A stretch of DNA of 64,000 nt from Psilocybe azurescens (Eukaryota; Basidiomycota; Agaricomycetes; Agaricales; Agrocybaceae), in NCBI GenBank assembly GCA_023853785.1, contig JAJIRX010000622.1, positions 868,001-932,000 on the forward strand, in the 5' to 3' direction. Numbering within the stretch: position 1 is the stretch's first letter; every line of letters begins with the position of its first letter. The notes below the pieces were generated by a model, which saw only the letters and a program-made list of their open reading frames with translations, did no database searches and had not been told where the DNA came from. Both the position numbers and the translations under genes were made by a program. Below are positions 23,652-36,849 of this stretch, one piece after another.

Positions 23652-26225
23652 CTACAGATCCTTCATCTCATCCAGCCTACAGACACCTCCGACCCCCAAA
23701 TGATCACCTCCTCCCTTCCCCTCCTCCTCTGACCACCAGCCCCTCACCCAATCAACAACCTGACCCGCCAACCTCTTTCCCTCCCGATCCCTTCTATCCT
23801 TATCTACCCCACCCGAGTCGCAACCCATCACCCTCCTCTTCGCCTTCTTCGCATCCCTCCCTTTCTCCAACGCCTCGCCAACGGCACACGCCCAATCCCC
23901 CGCCTCGTAGGACTGTCGTGAAAGCTCGACGCCGACGCCTTCCTTGTCCAACAGGAGGCGCAGGCCGTGTTCTTCGATGAAGAGTGGTCGGGAGACTGTG
24001 CGTGTTGGGAGGTTTGACGGTAAGAAACAATAAAAAAGAAAAAGGTTCGAGGAGGATTAGATTGAGGAAGGTGGAGACTGACCATATACAAAAGGCGTGC
24101 ATGCATCAACACACTCCGACACCGTCCCGTATCCCTATATATCCATTCAGAAATTCGCAAATAAGCGCCGAGAAGGGACAAAATGGAAATTATGAGCGCA
24201 CCAATTTCCCCAGCAACACGTCCCCCACAGCAGTAAGATCGGGCATATACACATCCCTGGGGGCGACATAAAATCCCTCCGGGAGTCCCTCCTCCCCGCC
24301 AGCCTCGCCGGCCTGCGCCTGGGACGTGATCCACTGCTCCTTCGACACGCCGCAGACGATGGCTATCCACGAAGCGTCTGGGAGGAGCTGATGTTGCTGA
24401 TACTGGCCCTGATCCATCGCGTCCACGTCCGTGTCCGAGTCGACATCCATTGAGATAGATGATGATGATGATGCGTCCGAGTTGGAGCTGCTGCCGTTGG
24501 TGTCATCCGGATTGAACGCAGTGTCGTCGTGTGGTGCGTGCTCGTGCTCGTCGTGTTCGCGTATTTGCAGCCTCGCGAATGACGCAGAGTGTGGATCCGC
24601 TTCGAATTCTTCATGAGCGGGCGTCGGCGGGATGGTGTTCAGCGAGGGTATGATTCCCACCGTATCGGATGCGGGTTGGGTGACGGGTGTGGTGGGAGGA
24701 GGTTTTGAGGCAGGAGGCGCGCCGGGGATCCATATGTGGCCGGGTGTAGCCAGCCTTGAGGTGTGCTGCTCACCATCCAAATTTCTGCCTCTTCTGCCTG
24801 GTACACTATTAGCATCGCATCCACTCGGAGTGGGGCTGCGCGGGCTGGCAGGGATGTGCAGGTCGAACTGCGCACGAGAAGGCGAAGATATGTTCTCTTG
24901 AAACATTCTGTTTCTTTTACTCTCGGTGTTCAGTTCACCAGGGTTCGCCGTACTATTAACATCGCTTGATCGACTTGGACTTCGTGACTTGGACGGCGTT
25001 GACATCAGACTCGCAATATTCTCATGGCTCGCATTTCTGCTGTGCGCTCTGCTCGACGCTCGACTTGGCGGTGGACGGAACACCTGCCCGCCGAATGAGA
25101 CGATTAGAATTTTTGTCGTCGATGGATCGTGTAGGTCGACCGGCACGCCGATGGACGAGAGGAGCTTGGATCGCCCTGCGGGGGTGTAGACGGATAGGTC
25201 GGAGCTTGGTGGGCGGACGAGGAGGGGGCATCGATGAAAGTGCGTTTGGCCATTGTGCAATTTGTGCGTGGGTGAGGTAAAATGGGTGGTAGGCATGGGA
25301 GAAGGGCGGAAGCAGAGGAAGAGGAAGAGAGATTGAGATGGTCTAGGACCTCGGGACGCATTCTCCTCGAAGCGGCGTCGATCCATTCGGAAGAGGGGAG
25401 CTTTGGGTTGACGAAGAAAGATGGGATTGGGATGTAGCCTGGTAGACGCACAAGGAGATCTGCACAGCGGTACCCTGCGTGGATCTGCTCTACGAGCGGT
25501 GCAAGTTCGACATGGGGGATTGGGACGTCGGGCAGCATGTCCAGAATGCTGGGAACGCTATATTGGGATGGGGGGATATGTCGAGGAGGGGGGTTGATAG
25601 GTAGGAGTAGACGGAATCGAAGGAGAAGTTTGTTATGAGGATGGAGGGTAGTCCTGCTGCCCGCGCTGCTAGACTGTAGACTCGGTAAGTAAGAGTGAGA
25701 TGGTAGAAAGGTTGAGGCTGTACCATCCGAGAAAGGCTGCGTCGCTCAAGACGCCGTGGGCGTTAATCTGAGCAAGCCATTCGCGTTCTCTGTCAAGCAA
25801 CTCGTCCTTTTTGTTTAGAAATTTCTTGAGAACTTCTACGCTCTGTCTCCGGTCGACTCGGTATCTATATCGGAAGCAAAAGTGTCAGCCACTTAGGATG
25901 TTCGGAACGATGTCCTTCATATCTACCCACGCTAAAGGCTGAACAATAACAGGGTCAATCTCTGCATATCGGTATCTGGCCCCACACGCGATGCTGTCTG
26001 AGAAGACGTGCGCTGGGGCGGAAGACACGATGTAGACGATGGGACTATCTTTCAGGCTTCCGCTTAGTAGGTATCGCGTAAATGCGGACACGCGAGTCGC
26101 ATGCCCATATCCTGTTAGGAGTGGTTAATATGCCTTTAGTTGAGGCTGACATTGACGATATCCTCACCATGGCCAGAGCAATAGTACGCGAGACACAGTG
26201 GGGGAGTTGGCGTAGCGATATGCAT
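23652..26225 (-). CDS. Glycosyltransferase-like protein related to the N-terminal half of L-arabinokinase
   Basis: Start at 26225 gives MHIATPTPPLCLAYYCSGHG, spliced to YGHATRVSAFTRYLLSG, the glycine-rich SGHGYGHA start of this GT-B family. Then IDPVIVQPLAYRVDRRQSVE, AHGVLSDAAFLG, LAARAAGLPSILITNFSFDS, VYSYLS, GYRCADLLVRLPG, TKILIVSFGGQVF, DASWIAIVCG and GYGTVSECVDACTPFVY follow, ending near 23652. A Ser/Pro-rich insert of about 150 residues interrupts the C-terminal half after SFGGQVF. Two frame breaks occur at C-runs on the coding strand, plus-strand 25570-25575 and 25224-25228. One added C at each restores the frame (giving SPPSQYSVPSILDMLPDVP and RTFIDAPLLVRPPSSD). The sugar donor is unknown. 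It is divergent from the paladin-like gene with about 350 bp between starts. Confidence 0.8.
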
Positions 26226-26575
26226 CGCAGATTGGGCTTCAGAGTCCTCGCGTTGATGGGAAGAAGAAAGGGGTCTTATAGGAAAAGGTCAACAAACGTG
26301 CGAAGGGGACCAGGAATGATCGTACATGCTCCTGCCAGTCGCCCATAATTAACTATCCACACAAGACTAGCGTGTATGAGAACAGCAAGCTGTGATCTGG
26401 TTTGACGTCACAAACCCTAACCTTGATTTCATTCTCCGACTTCATCTCTTCGAGTTCAACTCGGAGTTGAACGCTGATGCAGATAGTGGAACGCGGCCGC
26501 AACGTGTTCTTTGGTTCCTACTTCCAACCAACTTCCAACATTCTCTCAACCACCAAAAATACATTTTGGTGCAGA
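26226..26575. promoter_or_regulatory. Divergent intergenic region between glycosyltransferase-like and paladin-like genes
   Basis: The 350 bp between the two start codons must hold both promoters. No clear TATA box is visible on either side. Part of the minus-strand leader may contain short upstream frames. Confidence 0.4.
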
Positions 26576-29500
26576 ATGTCCCACCTATCCAAGGCGCTCT
26601 CTGAGGCAGCCCCGATCCGTCCTGCATCCCAGCCTCCGCTCGCGAGCGCGTTCTCGACGGCCGCGCGCACTTCGCTTCCATCCAGCACCCGTTCGTCGTC
26701 AATACCGCCCGGAAAAGGCCACAGACTCTCATCCAGCAGATCAGAGGACACGTCGATGGAGGCTACCTCGTTGGACCTCACGGATCTTCTCCAACGCTCC
26801 GAACCATCTGTGGTCAAGACGAGATCGGGGAGCGTGCTGTCTAGGGGTTCATTTTGAAAACGGATCATTACCCGTCAGGTGTGTGCTTATATCTCTGCGA
26901 ATGCTTGCCTCGAGTTGAGATGTTCAAGGTCGTGCTTTGGACTTGGACCTCAATGTCCATGGGGCGCCTAATTTCAGAGCACCTCGGCAGGGCGATCTCA
27001 ACGTGTTTGGAGCTGCTCAGCCTCGTACACAAGGCCTCAGAGCTATTCTTTCTATCCTGCGATGCAGACCAAACATTCCGAACCCTGCCCATGTCGTTTG
27101 GTTTTCAACCCGTGAAGAGCCAATAGGTAGGTCTATTCTTGACCCCGCTTCGTCGTGGGCTGTTCATCTTCAGTACTTCGCTGACATCATCCAGTCTACA
27201 TCTCAGGGCGTCCTTTTGTGTTACGAGACGCGTCAGAACCACGACGCACCCTTGCTCTATCGGACCGCGCCGAGAACCTGGAAGCTATTGAGAACAGACT
27301 GAAGAACGACATTCTGCAAGAAGCAATGAGGTACGTCCATGTAACCTCGTCAAATATACCTACAAGCTGATTTGCGGTCAGATATGGCGGTGTCGTCCTT
27401 ACTCACAATGAGGTCGCTGCCGACAGTGGAGAAGGTGCGATCCTGCCGACGTGGACTGCAGTTGACAGCGGGAATGTGAAGACATCTAGAGAACTTTGGG
27501 GCACAATGAAAGATGGGGGATGGAATGTTGATGTAAGTCTTGCATTCGTTATCTACTATCACTTTTCTTTTCTGACTATCCGATTCTTAGTATTATCGGT
27601 AAACTCTTTGCAAGCCATTCTGTATGACAAGTGCTAACACGCGATTCAGCATCCCTATTTCACCGGACCGTCCAGTCGAAGTAAGCATTCCCTTTTTATT
27701 ACAAGTCACACTCTCATGAAATCCCAGGACAACTACCTCGACGCGTATCTACGTGTCATCAGAGATACCGACCCCACGAAAACGGCACTCATGTTCTCCT
27801 GTGGAATGGGTGCCGTGCGAACAACGTTTGCAATGGTAGCGGCATCCCTGGTCCGCCGTAAGCAGATCATGAACGAAGGTGGGCCAGACCCATACGCTAT
27901 CAAGGCTGTGAGCAACTCGATACCTCTTTCATCGAGTCCTGGCACGAATACGGTGAGTGGCTGGTTTTAAGCATTGTCCATTGTTGGACGCTTATTCTAG
28001 ACATACGATCTATAGCCAACTAATGCAGTATGTGCCCCCTTTTTACATTTTATCGGAACCCATGATTTAACCCCTGACCAGCAAACGGAAAGCCGGATTC
28101 TACAATCGCTCGAGCAAGCCAATGCACAACAAGAGCTCAGCAAATCGCTTCTACGCCTTACTTATCTCCTCCAACAATGTAAGACCCATTGCCAATATAT
28201 ATCCTTATCTAATCAAACCCTTCTGGCAGGCCTCAAGGACAACAACACGCAATCGGCGATTGAACTTCTGATGACCCAACCTACCTTACTAGAGAACCTG
28301 CGCAAAGCGCACATGGGTAACTACGGTGTCATTCTCAGTCTCCTAGGCTGTTTGGATAATGGTCTGCAGGCGAAGCGACTCGTTGATCGGGTTATTGATA
28401 CCGGTATGTCTCCGTAACAAATAACCTTGTTGACAGAGTACTGATAAAAGAGCGTGTGACCAACAGCGGACCAGGTCACGAATCTACGCGAGGATATATT
28501 GACTTACAGACTGAGGTACTCGCTGACTAGTTTGGATGAAGCGCAGGGGGAGGATTTTTTAAATAAGGCTATGAGGTCCTTGGAGAAATAGTGAGTGACC
28601 CACACGAACAACAACTAACGTTAATTCTCTGATGACCTTCCTGTGCTCATCTGGACTTCGACTGTATAGTTTCTTTATGATCGCGTTTGCGAGCTTTGTC
28701 GAAACGTCCGATGCTCATTTTAGCCAGAGCTTTTCTGACTGGCTCATGGCACGCACAGAAATCTGGACGTGAGTATTTGATTTTCCGTGTACGATGCTGG
28801 GACGGCCCTCATTCTTGGAATTGGAACCGAAATTAACAGACAGATCAAGTTCTTGCGTAAGCAATACGGATCCAGGCTGAACGTCTTCGCACCCGTGAAT
28901 GATTTGTCATCGCTGTCCAAGTCCAGCTCAGCGACGAGGACGCTGCTGCCGGGGAAGAAGAACGATGTTGCCATTGCCGGTGGACAGATTCTGGGAGATG
29001 AGTATTCTGATCATGTTGTCAAGGTTGGTTCTTTCTTTAGTAAGATTGAGAAGCATTCCGACGGGGTTCGTACTCTTCACCGCTTGTGTCGTAGAATCGG
29101 AGTGGTATCATTCTTCGTGAAAGGTAAACATATTCCAGTCCCGCACCCTCCTGGTACAATGTCGACGTCAACTGATCCTGTTCATTTTTTTTTTAGTACC
29201 CTACTGAAATCCGACCAATGGCTAGGCGAATCGCACCACGTCGAGCACGGCGTGCGGGGAGCCATCAACTTCCGCCAAGTCCCTGACACTGATATCTACG
29301 CGCTCGGCCAGCCCACGATTGCAGCCATCGACGAAGTCGTGGAGAGGGTACAAACGACACACCCTACAGCTCAGAAGATCATCTGGATCACGCTGAGAGA
29401 GGAGCCAATTGTGTATATCAATGGCGCGCCGTATTGTTTGAGGAGGGAGAATTATTCGCTGAGGAATATGAAAGGTTAGGAGTTCTTTTTGTCTCCATCT

Positions 29501-32500
29501 GTCATTGAGGACTGGGAATTCGGTGTGCTGATTTTTGTTGCATGGATGAATAGATTATGGTGGGATCTCGGCGTCGCGCTTGGAGATTCTGGAGGAAAGG
29601 CTTAAGGATGATGTTATTGCAGAGTTGAACTCTTTTGGAGGACGGTGAGTCAACTCATCTCTACATTGAGGAAGCTGAACATTGTAGACTGATGGATGAA
29701 ACTAAATAGCCTTCTACTACACACCGAAACGAGCGATGGGACAGTAGTGCCGATTTGGGAGGAAGTTCTGCCGGAAAACGTAGTGCTCTTGAAGGACGTC
29801 ATGTCCTCGCGGCGCGATGGGAAACATGTTTCTCTGCAGTACACTCGCATCCCTATCACAGCGGAGAAACCACCGGACTACTCTGATCTCAAGGACCTTA
29901 TTGATGTTATGGTTAGGGCGTCGCCGAATACGCCTATCGTGGTGAACTGCCAGTTGGGTCGGGGGAGGAGTACTTTGGCGTCGGTATGTGTTCTGCGGGC
30001 GGGATTTTCTTTCTGTGTGCTCAATGTTGTACTGTATAGATTATCTTGCTTCTAATCCGGGAGTGGCTTCAAGTCCATCTGCCCATGACACCGATGTCGC
30101 CTCGCAATAATAAACGGTCTCTATCGATGTCGATGACACTCATGGACCCTGTGAAGGCGCCTAATCGCCGTTCATATCAGGTGATAAACAGTAGGCTTTT
30201 AAATACGACACACTCCTGTTTCTATTGCTACTGACCATTCATTCGTCTAGACTTGCTGAGAGTCATTAGAAAGGGACCCGCAGTGAAAAACGCTGTCGAC
30301 GAAGCCATCGATCGATGCTCCGCCGTGTATAATCTCCGTGACGCGATTGATGATGCCCGGATCCGTGCAGAAGAGGTGACAGATGAGAAGCAGAAACGAA
30401 TTCATACGTCCAAGGGTGAGTCTCAACAGCCTATCCTGCCTGAGAAGTGCACGAATACCCGGCTGACGCGATGCCGGCTCCTTTGAAGGATTGCATAATT
30501 TGCGCCGATATTTTGAATTGATCGTTTTCCAGTCATATCTGCAGTCGACCGAGCCTGATACTATGCAGTCATTTGAGAACGTGGAGACGTATGTCAAGAA
30601 CAGACCTGGTATTTTGCTCTCTCCTTGATGTTCCAAAGATTTATTGGTGACTATTGTCGCTAGTCATCAAAACGTTCGAAAAGGAGTTGCTCGAGGAGGG
30701 AATCAATGCTTTGAAACCTCTCGAAAGGGCAGATACTAAAGCTGGAGTAGCAGACCCAGACGAAGTAACGAATGTAGTCGTTAACCGATCTGGCAGCATT
30801 CTATCTGCGTCTACTATCATCAAGTCCGATTTCTTCTCCAATCTACAAAAGATGACTCTCCCTGAGTATGTGTTTACGCGTCTTTTTTGATCCATTCGGT
30901 TTGTTCATTGTTTCACGACGCAGACGCATAGAAGGAGCTCCCAACTTCCGCCGAGTGCCAATGTCATTGCGACCAACATCATCTTCCTCGGGTTCGTCAT
31001 CTCCGTTGGACGGGACTGAGTTCATGGTTGAAGAGAGCGGTAAGATGGTATGCGGGAGGTGCGTAGATGTGCCTCGTTCATCATGATTGTTTTGCTTATT
31101 ATTATCAATGGAATCATCAGCGGCATGCCTACCGTCGGAGGGTGCGTCTATTTTTGGATTTCGGACGCCGCTGCTCCGTGTTACGGTTACTCATAACGTG
31201 ACATAGGTTGAAGAGAGCACTGGAGCGAGTGGATGCGGGCCCCGGAGGCTCGAATATGGTTTACTGGACGTCATTACGAGAGGTAAATCCTTCATTATTG
31301 GAATGATCCATTTGACAGGCGCTCTAACTGCGTCCGTATAGGAGCCCGTCATCTACATCGCGGGTCGTCCCCATGTATTGCGACTAGTCAACCGACCTTT
31401 GGAAAATGTTGAGTATGTGTTCCATTCCGCTTCTGACGAAGAATAAGTTTTTATGATGTTGCAGAGCCACAGGAGTCACTACCGCCATGGTTGAAGGCAT
31501 GGAGCAAAGCTTCAAGAAAGATATTCTCCGTGAGCTTCGGAAAGGCGAGGGTCGCATCTTGCTCCACGATGAAGTTGAAGAAAGGCCTGGAGTGTTTTCT
31601 ATCATTCCCATATGGGAAGTTGTATCGGAAGACGAGATTATGACACCGAGGGACGTATTCGATCTAATTATTCAGCATGGCTTTCGCGTGAGTGTTTTCA
31701 TCAAAATATTTCATTAATCATCTCCAGTGTGTACTAACACATCTACGTGATCGATAGATTGACTATGGGCGGGTTACGATTGTATGTTATCTCAATTTAC
31801 TGGCTTTTCTTAACGGTAATGAATACCTTTATCTTTAGACTGATGAACAGGCGCCACTGCCCGACGCATTAGCTCAGTTGCTAAACCGAGTCAGGTCGGG
31901 CATGTCTCAAGCCGGTGACTTTATTTTCAACTGTCAGATGGGTAGGGGAAGAACTACGACGGGCATGATCACAGCCTGCCTCATCTCATCGACGATGAAC
32001 TGGCAAAATTACATGAATGAGGTCGTTGCCGAGGATGAACTGCCTTTGAATCTATACGACACGATTGATGGGCCTTCCGAAGAGGAAGTGTATCTCGCCG
32101 GCAAGTTCCTCTCACATCATTCGATGTGCTTCAACACATCATACTCACGGGCATTCATCGCTTTTTTCAGGTGAATACAAGACTATTCTACAACTCGTCG
32201 GCGTACTTTCACACGGGAAGATCGCGAAGCGCTTGACAGATCGAGCGATTGACCTCATGCAAGATGTTCAGAACTTAAGGAAGGCGATATACGAGTGAGT
32301 TCTCTGTGATCAAAGTTTCGAAAGGACTTCGCTGATGGTTTCCCTTACCAGTTATAAACTGAAGGTTGATGCCTCAGAAAAGGGAGTGTCAAGGAACAAA
32401 AGTTGAGAAGCATCACTGTGAACTATTTGTAAGTTGACTTGTGGATTTCTCTTGGACAATATATTTATCACACCGGCGATCAAGGTACCGTTACGGCACT

Positions 32501-32629
32501 TTGATCGTCTTCGCTAATTACCTCATCGAAATGCGGGAGCCAAGAAATGGACCAGAGGCGACGTTCCCGGAGTGGCTACACGAACACCGAGAAATCACCA
32601 AATTGCTCGGTAGGAGGTCGTTGGACTGA
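26576..32629 (+). CDS. Paladin-type (PTP-like phytase/inositol hexakisphosphate domain) phosphatase with three CX5R loops
   Basis: About 30 introns; the spliced protein is roughly 1,350-1,400 residues. Repeated modules each carry LREEPVIYI-type and GAPNFR-type blocks. Three cysteine phosphatase loops are visible: FSCGMGAVRTT (near 27800), NCQLGRGRSTLAS (near 29950) and NCQMGRGRTTTGM (near 31930). The last two have the Lys/Arg-rich geometry of PTP-like phytases (PF14566). Animal paladins regulate signalling and may bind phosphoinositides; the fungal role is unknown. Two single-base losses break the frame: at TT 26848-26849 (adding T gives SRGFILKTDHYPSG) and at GGG 32382-32384 (adding G gives SEKGSVKEQKLRS). 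Microexons of 8 nt (27591-27598) and 12 nt (28016-28027) are needed. The start at 26576 is the ATG before HLSKALSEAAPIRP. Confidence 0.85.
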
Positions 32630-32957
32630 TTGGTTCGCCAGACATATACTACTTACTATATCACACATGTACTAATAAGTAACTCTACTGGTTTGTCACC
32701 TTGGCAAACATTTTCTGTTTTAAGTGGTGATGTCTTCATTCTATGCTTAGTTGCCTCGACACAGCCATCACTGCACGTATCAAAATAAAGCATCCGAACA
32801 TTACTCCGAAGAAGAAGAAAAAATATGCAGCAGAAGCAAACAACTATCCGATTCAAATTCTATGGGCTATCTGGATCCTAATCATACGTATTGTCTATTT
32901 TCCATTGTGTGTTTAATCTAGCTATATCCCCCCCGACCATAAAAAGAGTTATTTCAT

Positions 32958-33688
32958 TTAATCTATATTTCGTCCAGATTGCAGCATGACAGTTGCCACA
33001 ATGCACGATTCTAGCAAGCCAGCTGTTACAGCCTCAGTCGACAATTTAAGCGTTACGAGGTTCCTGGCTCTGGATATTGTTGCTAATGGCTCCCCGATTA
33101 TTGGACCCGCTGCGAATAGCTTTGCAAAGCTTTCTTCAGCTATATACATTTCAAACGCACTGCTTAGACATACTGCAATCTGGTTATCCTTAGGTACCCA
33201 AATGAAAGGTCTATCCCTGGCGACCATCGTCCGTGATCTATTCCAGAGATGGCTGTCAGAACACGGGTCTTCACACAATTGTATAACGAAACTGACCTTT
33301 TATCTGCTGAAAGCGAGAGCCATTGACTGACAGGCTGCTTATTGACAATGCCAGATATGCAAACCATAGGTCTTTTCGACCATTCAATGTAGGCCAAGAG
33401 CGTTCCATCACGCTTACGGAAGAATGTGCAGGGTGATGAATTGTAATCGCTTGTGATATCGATGTATGGATTCCCACTTGGACCAAATATTGAACAGTTA
33501 AGGATGTCGGGCTTGTTTGGTACAAGGCTAAATGTCAAAAGGCGTTCGGATTCGGATTCGGAATTGACGACTGGCAAAGCACCGAATACCGATGGCGCAT
33601 ATGAAGTTGGAGCTATTCTTTGATTTATTGACATGGGGTTTTCTGGATTATACCAGCCAGCTTGTGCGTATGGATTGCTGTTATACAT
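32958..33688 (-). CDS. DUF6593-type protein, intact copy B
   Basis: Two exons encode about 225 residues without a break. MYNSNPYAQAGWYNPENP opens the protein; LTFSLVPNKPDILNCSIFG, TFFRKRDGTLLAYIEW, KRPMVCISGIVNKQPVSQWL and the terminal VATVMLQSGRNID are the DUF6593 landmarks. The single intron (GTCAGT...GGAATAG) sits at the same place as in decayed copy A at 14479-15211. A longer in-frame start at 33856 exists, but a TATAAA box at 33765-33770 lies inside it, so the ATG at 33688 is preferred. There is no signal peptide. The function of the family is unknown; it is strongly expanded in Agaricomycetes. Confidence 0.82.
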
Positions 33689-33764
33689 GTTGAAGAATAT
33701 CAAGTCACGAGGAGGAGGAGAAGAATGTGTTTCTGAATGTGTGTTTAGCGCATTGCCAGCCTCT

Positions 33765-33770
33765 TTATAC
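33765..33770 (-). promoter_or_regulatory. TATA box of DUF6593 copy B
   Basis: TATAAA on the minus strand, about 77 bp upstream of the ATG at 33688. It decides the start: initiation at 33856 would place this element inside the coding region. A similar TTTATACAAAA element stands upstream of copy A near 15250. Confidence 0.5.
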
Positions 33771-33856
33771 AAAGTAAATTCCGGCTTGACAGAAAGTTGA
33801 AACATTCTTGTTTGAAGAACAGGATCTGGTTCAGCTTCCACAGTATCGTTGGTCAT

Positions 33857-35639
33857 CGAATTTACGATGACGTCGAGTGGTATTCAGGTTTGATACAGTG
33901 ATGTGCTCTCTTAGAGACCACAAGCTATGAGGAGATTGTTTGCGGGCAGACATCAAGGGAGGTGATACCTCATGAATTAGTCTGAGAGCTGCAGCACAGA
34001 ATGAAATCGGAGCCATCGTCTATATCAAACCGGATGTAGGGTACAATTAACCACGGCTCCGATACATGCGTCATAGGCCGCCCTCTCCTGCACAGTCCCG
34101 GCTAAGGCTCTCTAGTGGCCGAGGCCTACTCATATGTTCTGCGCGTTTTGTAAGCCTGCGATTTCGGGTATTCGGAGGTGGTAAATTTATATGGTATATC
34201 ACATATAGAGGTTTACATTTTGATGGCACGGTGATGATGTTTGCTTGCTCGAGTCCTCGATGAATGCAATTGGACAGAATTAGTAAGTCAAAGTTTGTGT
34301 CTAAGTCAAGTTCGGTATTTTGATAAGCGGTGGCAATGAACACACAGCAAAATGACGGAGTTAATTTTAAAATTATCGAGCTACAGGCGATAAATGCAAT
34401 AATACTCAGACTTAGATCCTATTATTATCAGGATTAAGTAATGGCATATTCGTAAAAAAGGGGGTTGAATAAGCAATGAATAAAGTACCTGAGTCCTGAG
34501 TGCCAGGGAAAAATTTGAATGCATACTAGTAAGCATTCAAAATCTTATACAGTATATTGGAGCGTCCTTACACCTGAGTAGCTCGTATCTTTTCTTCGAA
34601 AGGTACCCGAGTTCCCCAGACGAGCGCTGGGGTTGACAAGCGCTGGCAATGCCGGTGTTTCACCCACGAAGAAGTATTTGATTCCGTTTGCAACAGCCTC
34701 GGTTATCAAGCATACACAAATATGTACGTACACTGCTTTGGGCTAAAGGACCCACATATGTGACTTTCCGCCGTTGTTTGCAAGTCTTTGAGAGACCCGC
34801 AGTCATCAAACTGACAGCGACTCATACTAACGACCCTTGTTCTGCGACAATGCGGTCATCGGCAGGTTCTTAATTGTGGCACAGTTTGCGCAGTTGTAAA
34901 CTTAACGAAGAGAATGTTTTGATTCATAAGTTAGCACCGTACATAATTTTTTTTGGAAACGATTTATCACCAAAAGATAGACAGCACGTAAGTAAGCTTA
35001 TAAAGGACTTATCTCTGATATCTGGCATGGAAAGTCGGCGAGCTTGGCACTACGGTCGTTGTTAATAGCGAAGACAACAGTCACTAATTGATTTAATAAG
35101 AATGTCCGTGAACTGCTTGAGTCGTCTATGCCCCGTGTTTTGGAACTTGGGTAACTGTTCTGTACCCTAGAAATGCTCCCAGTACAGGGTATAAAGCACC
35201 AATAAGTGGAAGACATATTACGGTATATGGCTTACAGTTGTGAGATTGTACCTCAATCTCACTGTCAGCGGCGAAATTATTATAGGTCCATAACCATTTA
35301 AGTACTACCCCATTGACAAACTTGCAGAGTATCCATTTGGCAATTGTCTTCGTAATGGCAAGAACGTGGCACTTTAGCTAAGTCTTTCGGAACAAGTTCT
35401 GCTAGGCTCTGCTCTGCCGGCCACATTTTTCAATATTAATTGATTGGATATTACGTAGCGAGCTTAAATCTAGTACGAGATTAAACTGATAAGAATTCTG
35501 ATAATCTAGGAGTCAGTAGAACTGGTCTTTTTTTTTGACTAACGAGGCGAGAGTCACGTGGCACTTGAATATTATGCTTCAGCCCGAGGAGAAGATGAAT
35601 CAAATAAATTAAGGCCATAATAACTGCCAAAAGCATCTA
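33857..35639. other. No supported gene
   Basis: AT-rich sequence with short frames only. No repeat family, hairpin or exon chain that I can support. Confidence 0.45.
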
Positions 35640-36183
35640 TTAGAGCTTTATACTCCTATAGGCAGCTTCATCATCATTTCCGCAACTTGCCTTAATTCTG
35701 GCCAAAGAGCTTCGGAAAGCGGGTAAAGATTCTCTGGTAGCCGCCGTAGCCTGCCGTAACGCGTTGGCAACGCACCCGAACCAGAGGTCAATCATTTCTC
35801 GGCCACGTGAATGTACGCTTGCACAGCCAAACACGCGTCGACGGTTGCAGCCAAGTTGGAGAGCCAAGTTGTATGCATCTGTAACAAATCCTACGCTGTA
35901 CACAGCCACTCAATGAGTAGTCCAGCGGCATTGACGTCTCCGACTCACATCCTAATTTTGGCCGCTCAAATTCATCTATTTCAAAATATGGCACAGTTTC
36001 ATTTATCAGATATATCTGCTTTCCAGAGCTGTGTAGAGATGTAGGAGAAAATTCTGTGGATACAAGTTTCTGAAACCGTGAGAATGCAATATGGCTAGCT
36101 GCTGTTCCGGGCAGAATTGGGCTGAAGAGGGAACAGTGAATGTTCATGTTCCAATAATTACATCTAAGACTATTATCGCACAA
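35640..36183 (-). CDS. Hypothetical protein, two exons (uncertain)
   Basis: Two overlapping open stretches can be joined by an intron with donor GTGAGTC and acceptor TTACAG (about 35882-35950). The first exon encodes CSLFSPILPGTAASHIAFS and VPYFEIDEFERPKLG; the second encodes AYNLALQLGCNRRRVFGCAS, REMIDLWFGCVANALR and ends at 35640. The composition reads like protein, but I recognise no family. The start is uncertain (36183 or the ATG near 36148). It may be the last part of a larger or decayed gene. Confidence 0.35.
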
Positions 36184-36849
36184 CTGTGACCAGTATAGGC
36201 AATGCGGACAGAGATCGGATCTCTAGGAACTTTTTAGCGCTGTTAAGGATTATTTTTGTAGTGCAAGGCCCTCAGAAATTAGCGTCCGAGTACATCGTTC
36301 TCTGGCATACCATTTCGCCGCAGGCACTCTCCGCCTTGAAACAATTTAGAGGCTGTCAACGCGCGACAGCAATAGATTCAATCGTGTTCTCGTTGAACTG
36401 CTACGATTATACATAATCCCTTATAATCTTGCTTTGACTTACGTGCGTGAGATGTGTCAAATGCCAGTTTCCGTTCACGTCATGAATTTGAACTCCGAAA
36501 ACTCCGCTTGAACTTACTAAATGGACTGTCCAGGCTGTCCAGCTGATTCTCTTCAATTATTTCATCTTTATGGTCTTGCTTGACCAAGAATGTGACGCTC
36601 GCAACCTCTGTATCGCCCTATACAACCAGAAAGGCAGTTTGTTGGGTCTGGGCAGGTACATAGCACAATTCACGTTCTCAATTATGACATGATGCACTGT
36701 TCCTATATAGGTTGTGAAATTGCATGCCCTTAATAGACGTACGATACTCACGCCGGAGTCTTGTGAGCGTGCATAAATAGCTGAATGTTCTCAAGGGATG
36801 TTGATTCTGCAGCACCTAGACGTTCTCACTGTTGGTTTAGACCACCAAC
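36184..36849. other. Intergenic region upstream of the arrestin cluster
   Basis: No gene is supported. Its right end is the promoter of the first arrestin-like gene; no clear TATA box was seen. Confidence 0.4.

Noticed and set aside
33164..33856. Longer start (33856) for the intact DUF6593 protein
   Set aside because: The extra N-terminal residues overlap a TATAAA box and read like leader sequence; copy A begins at the same shorter Met.
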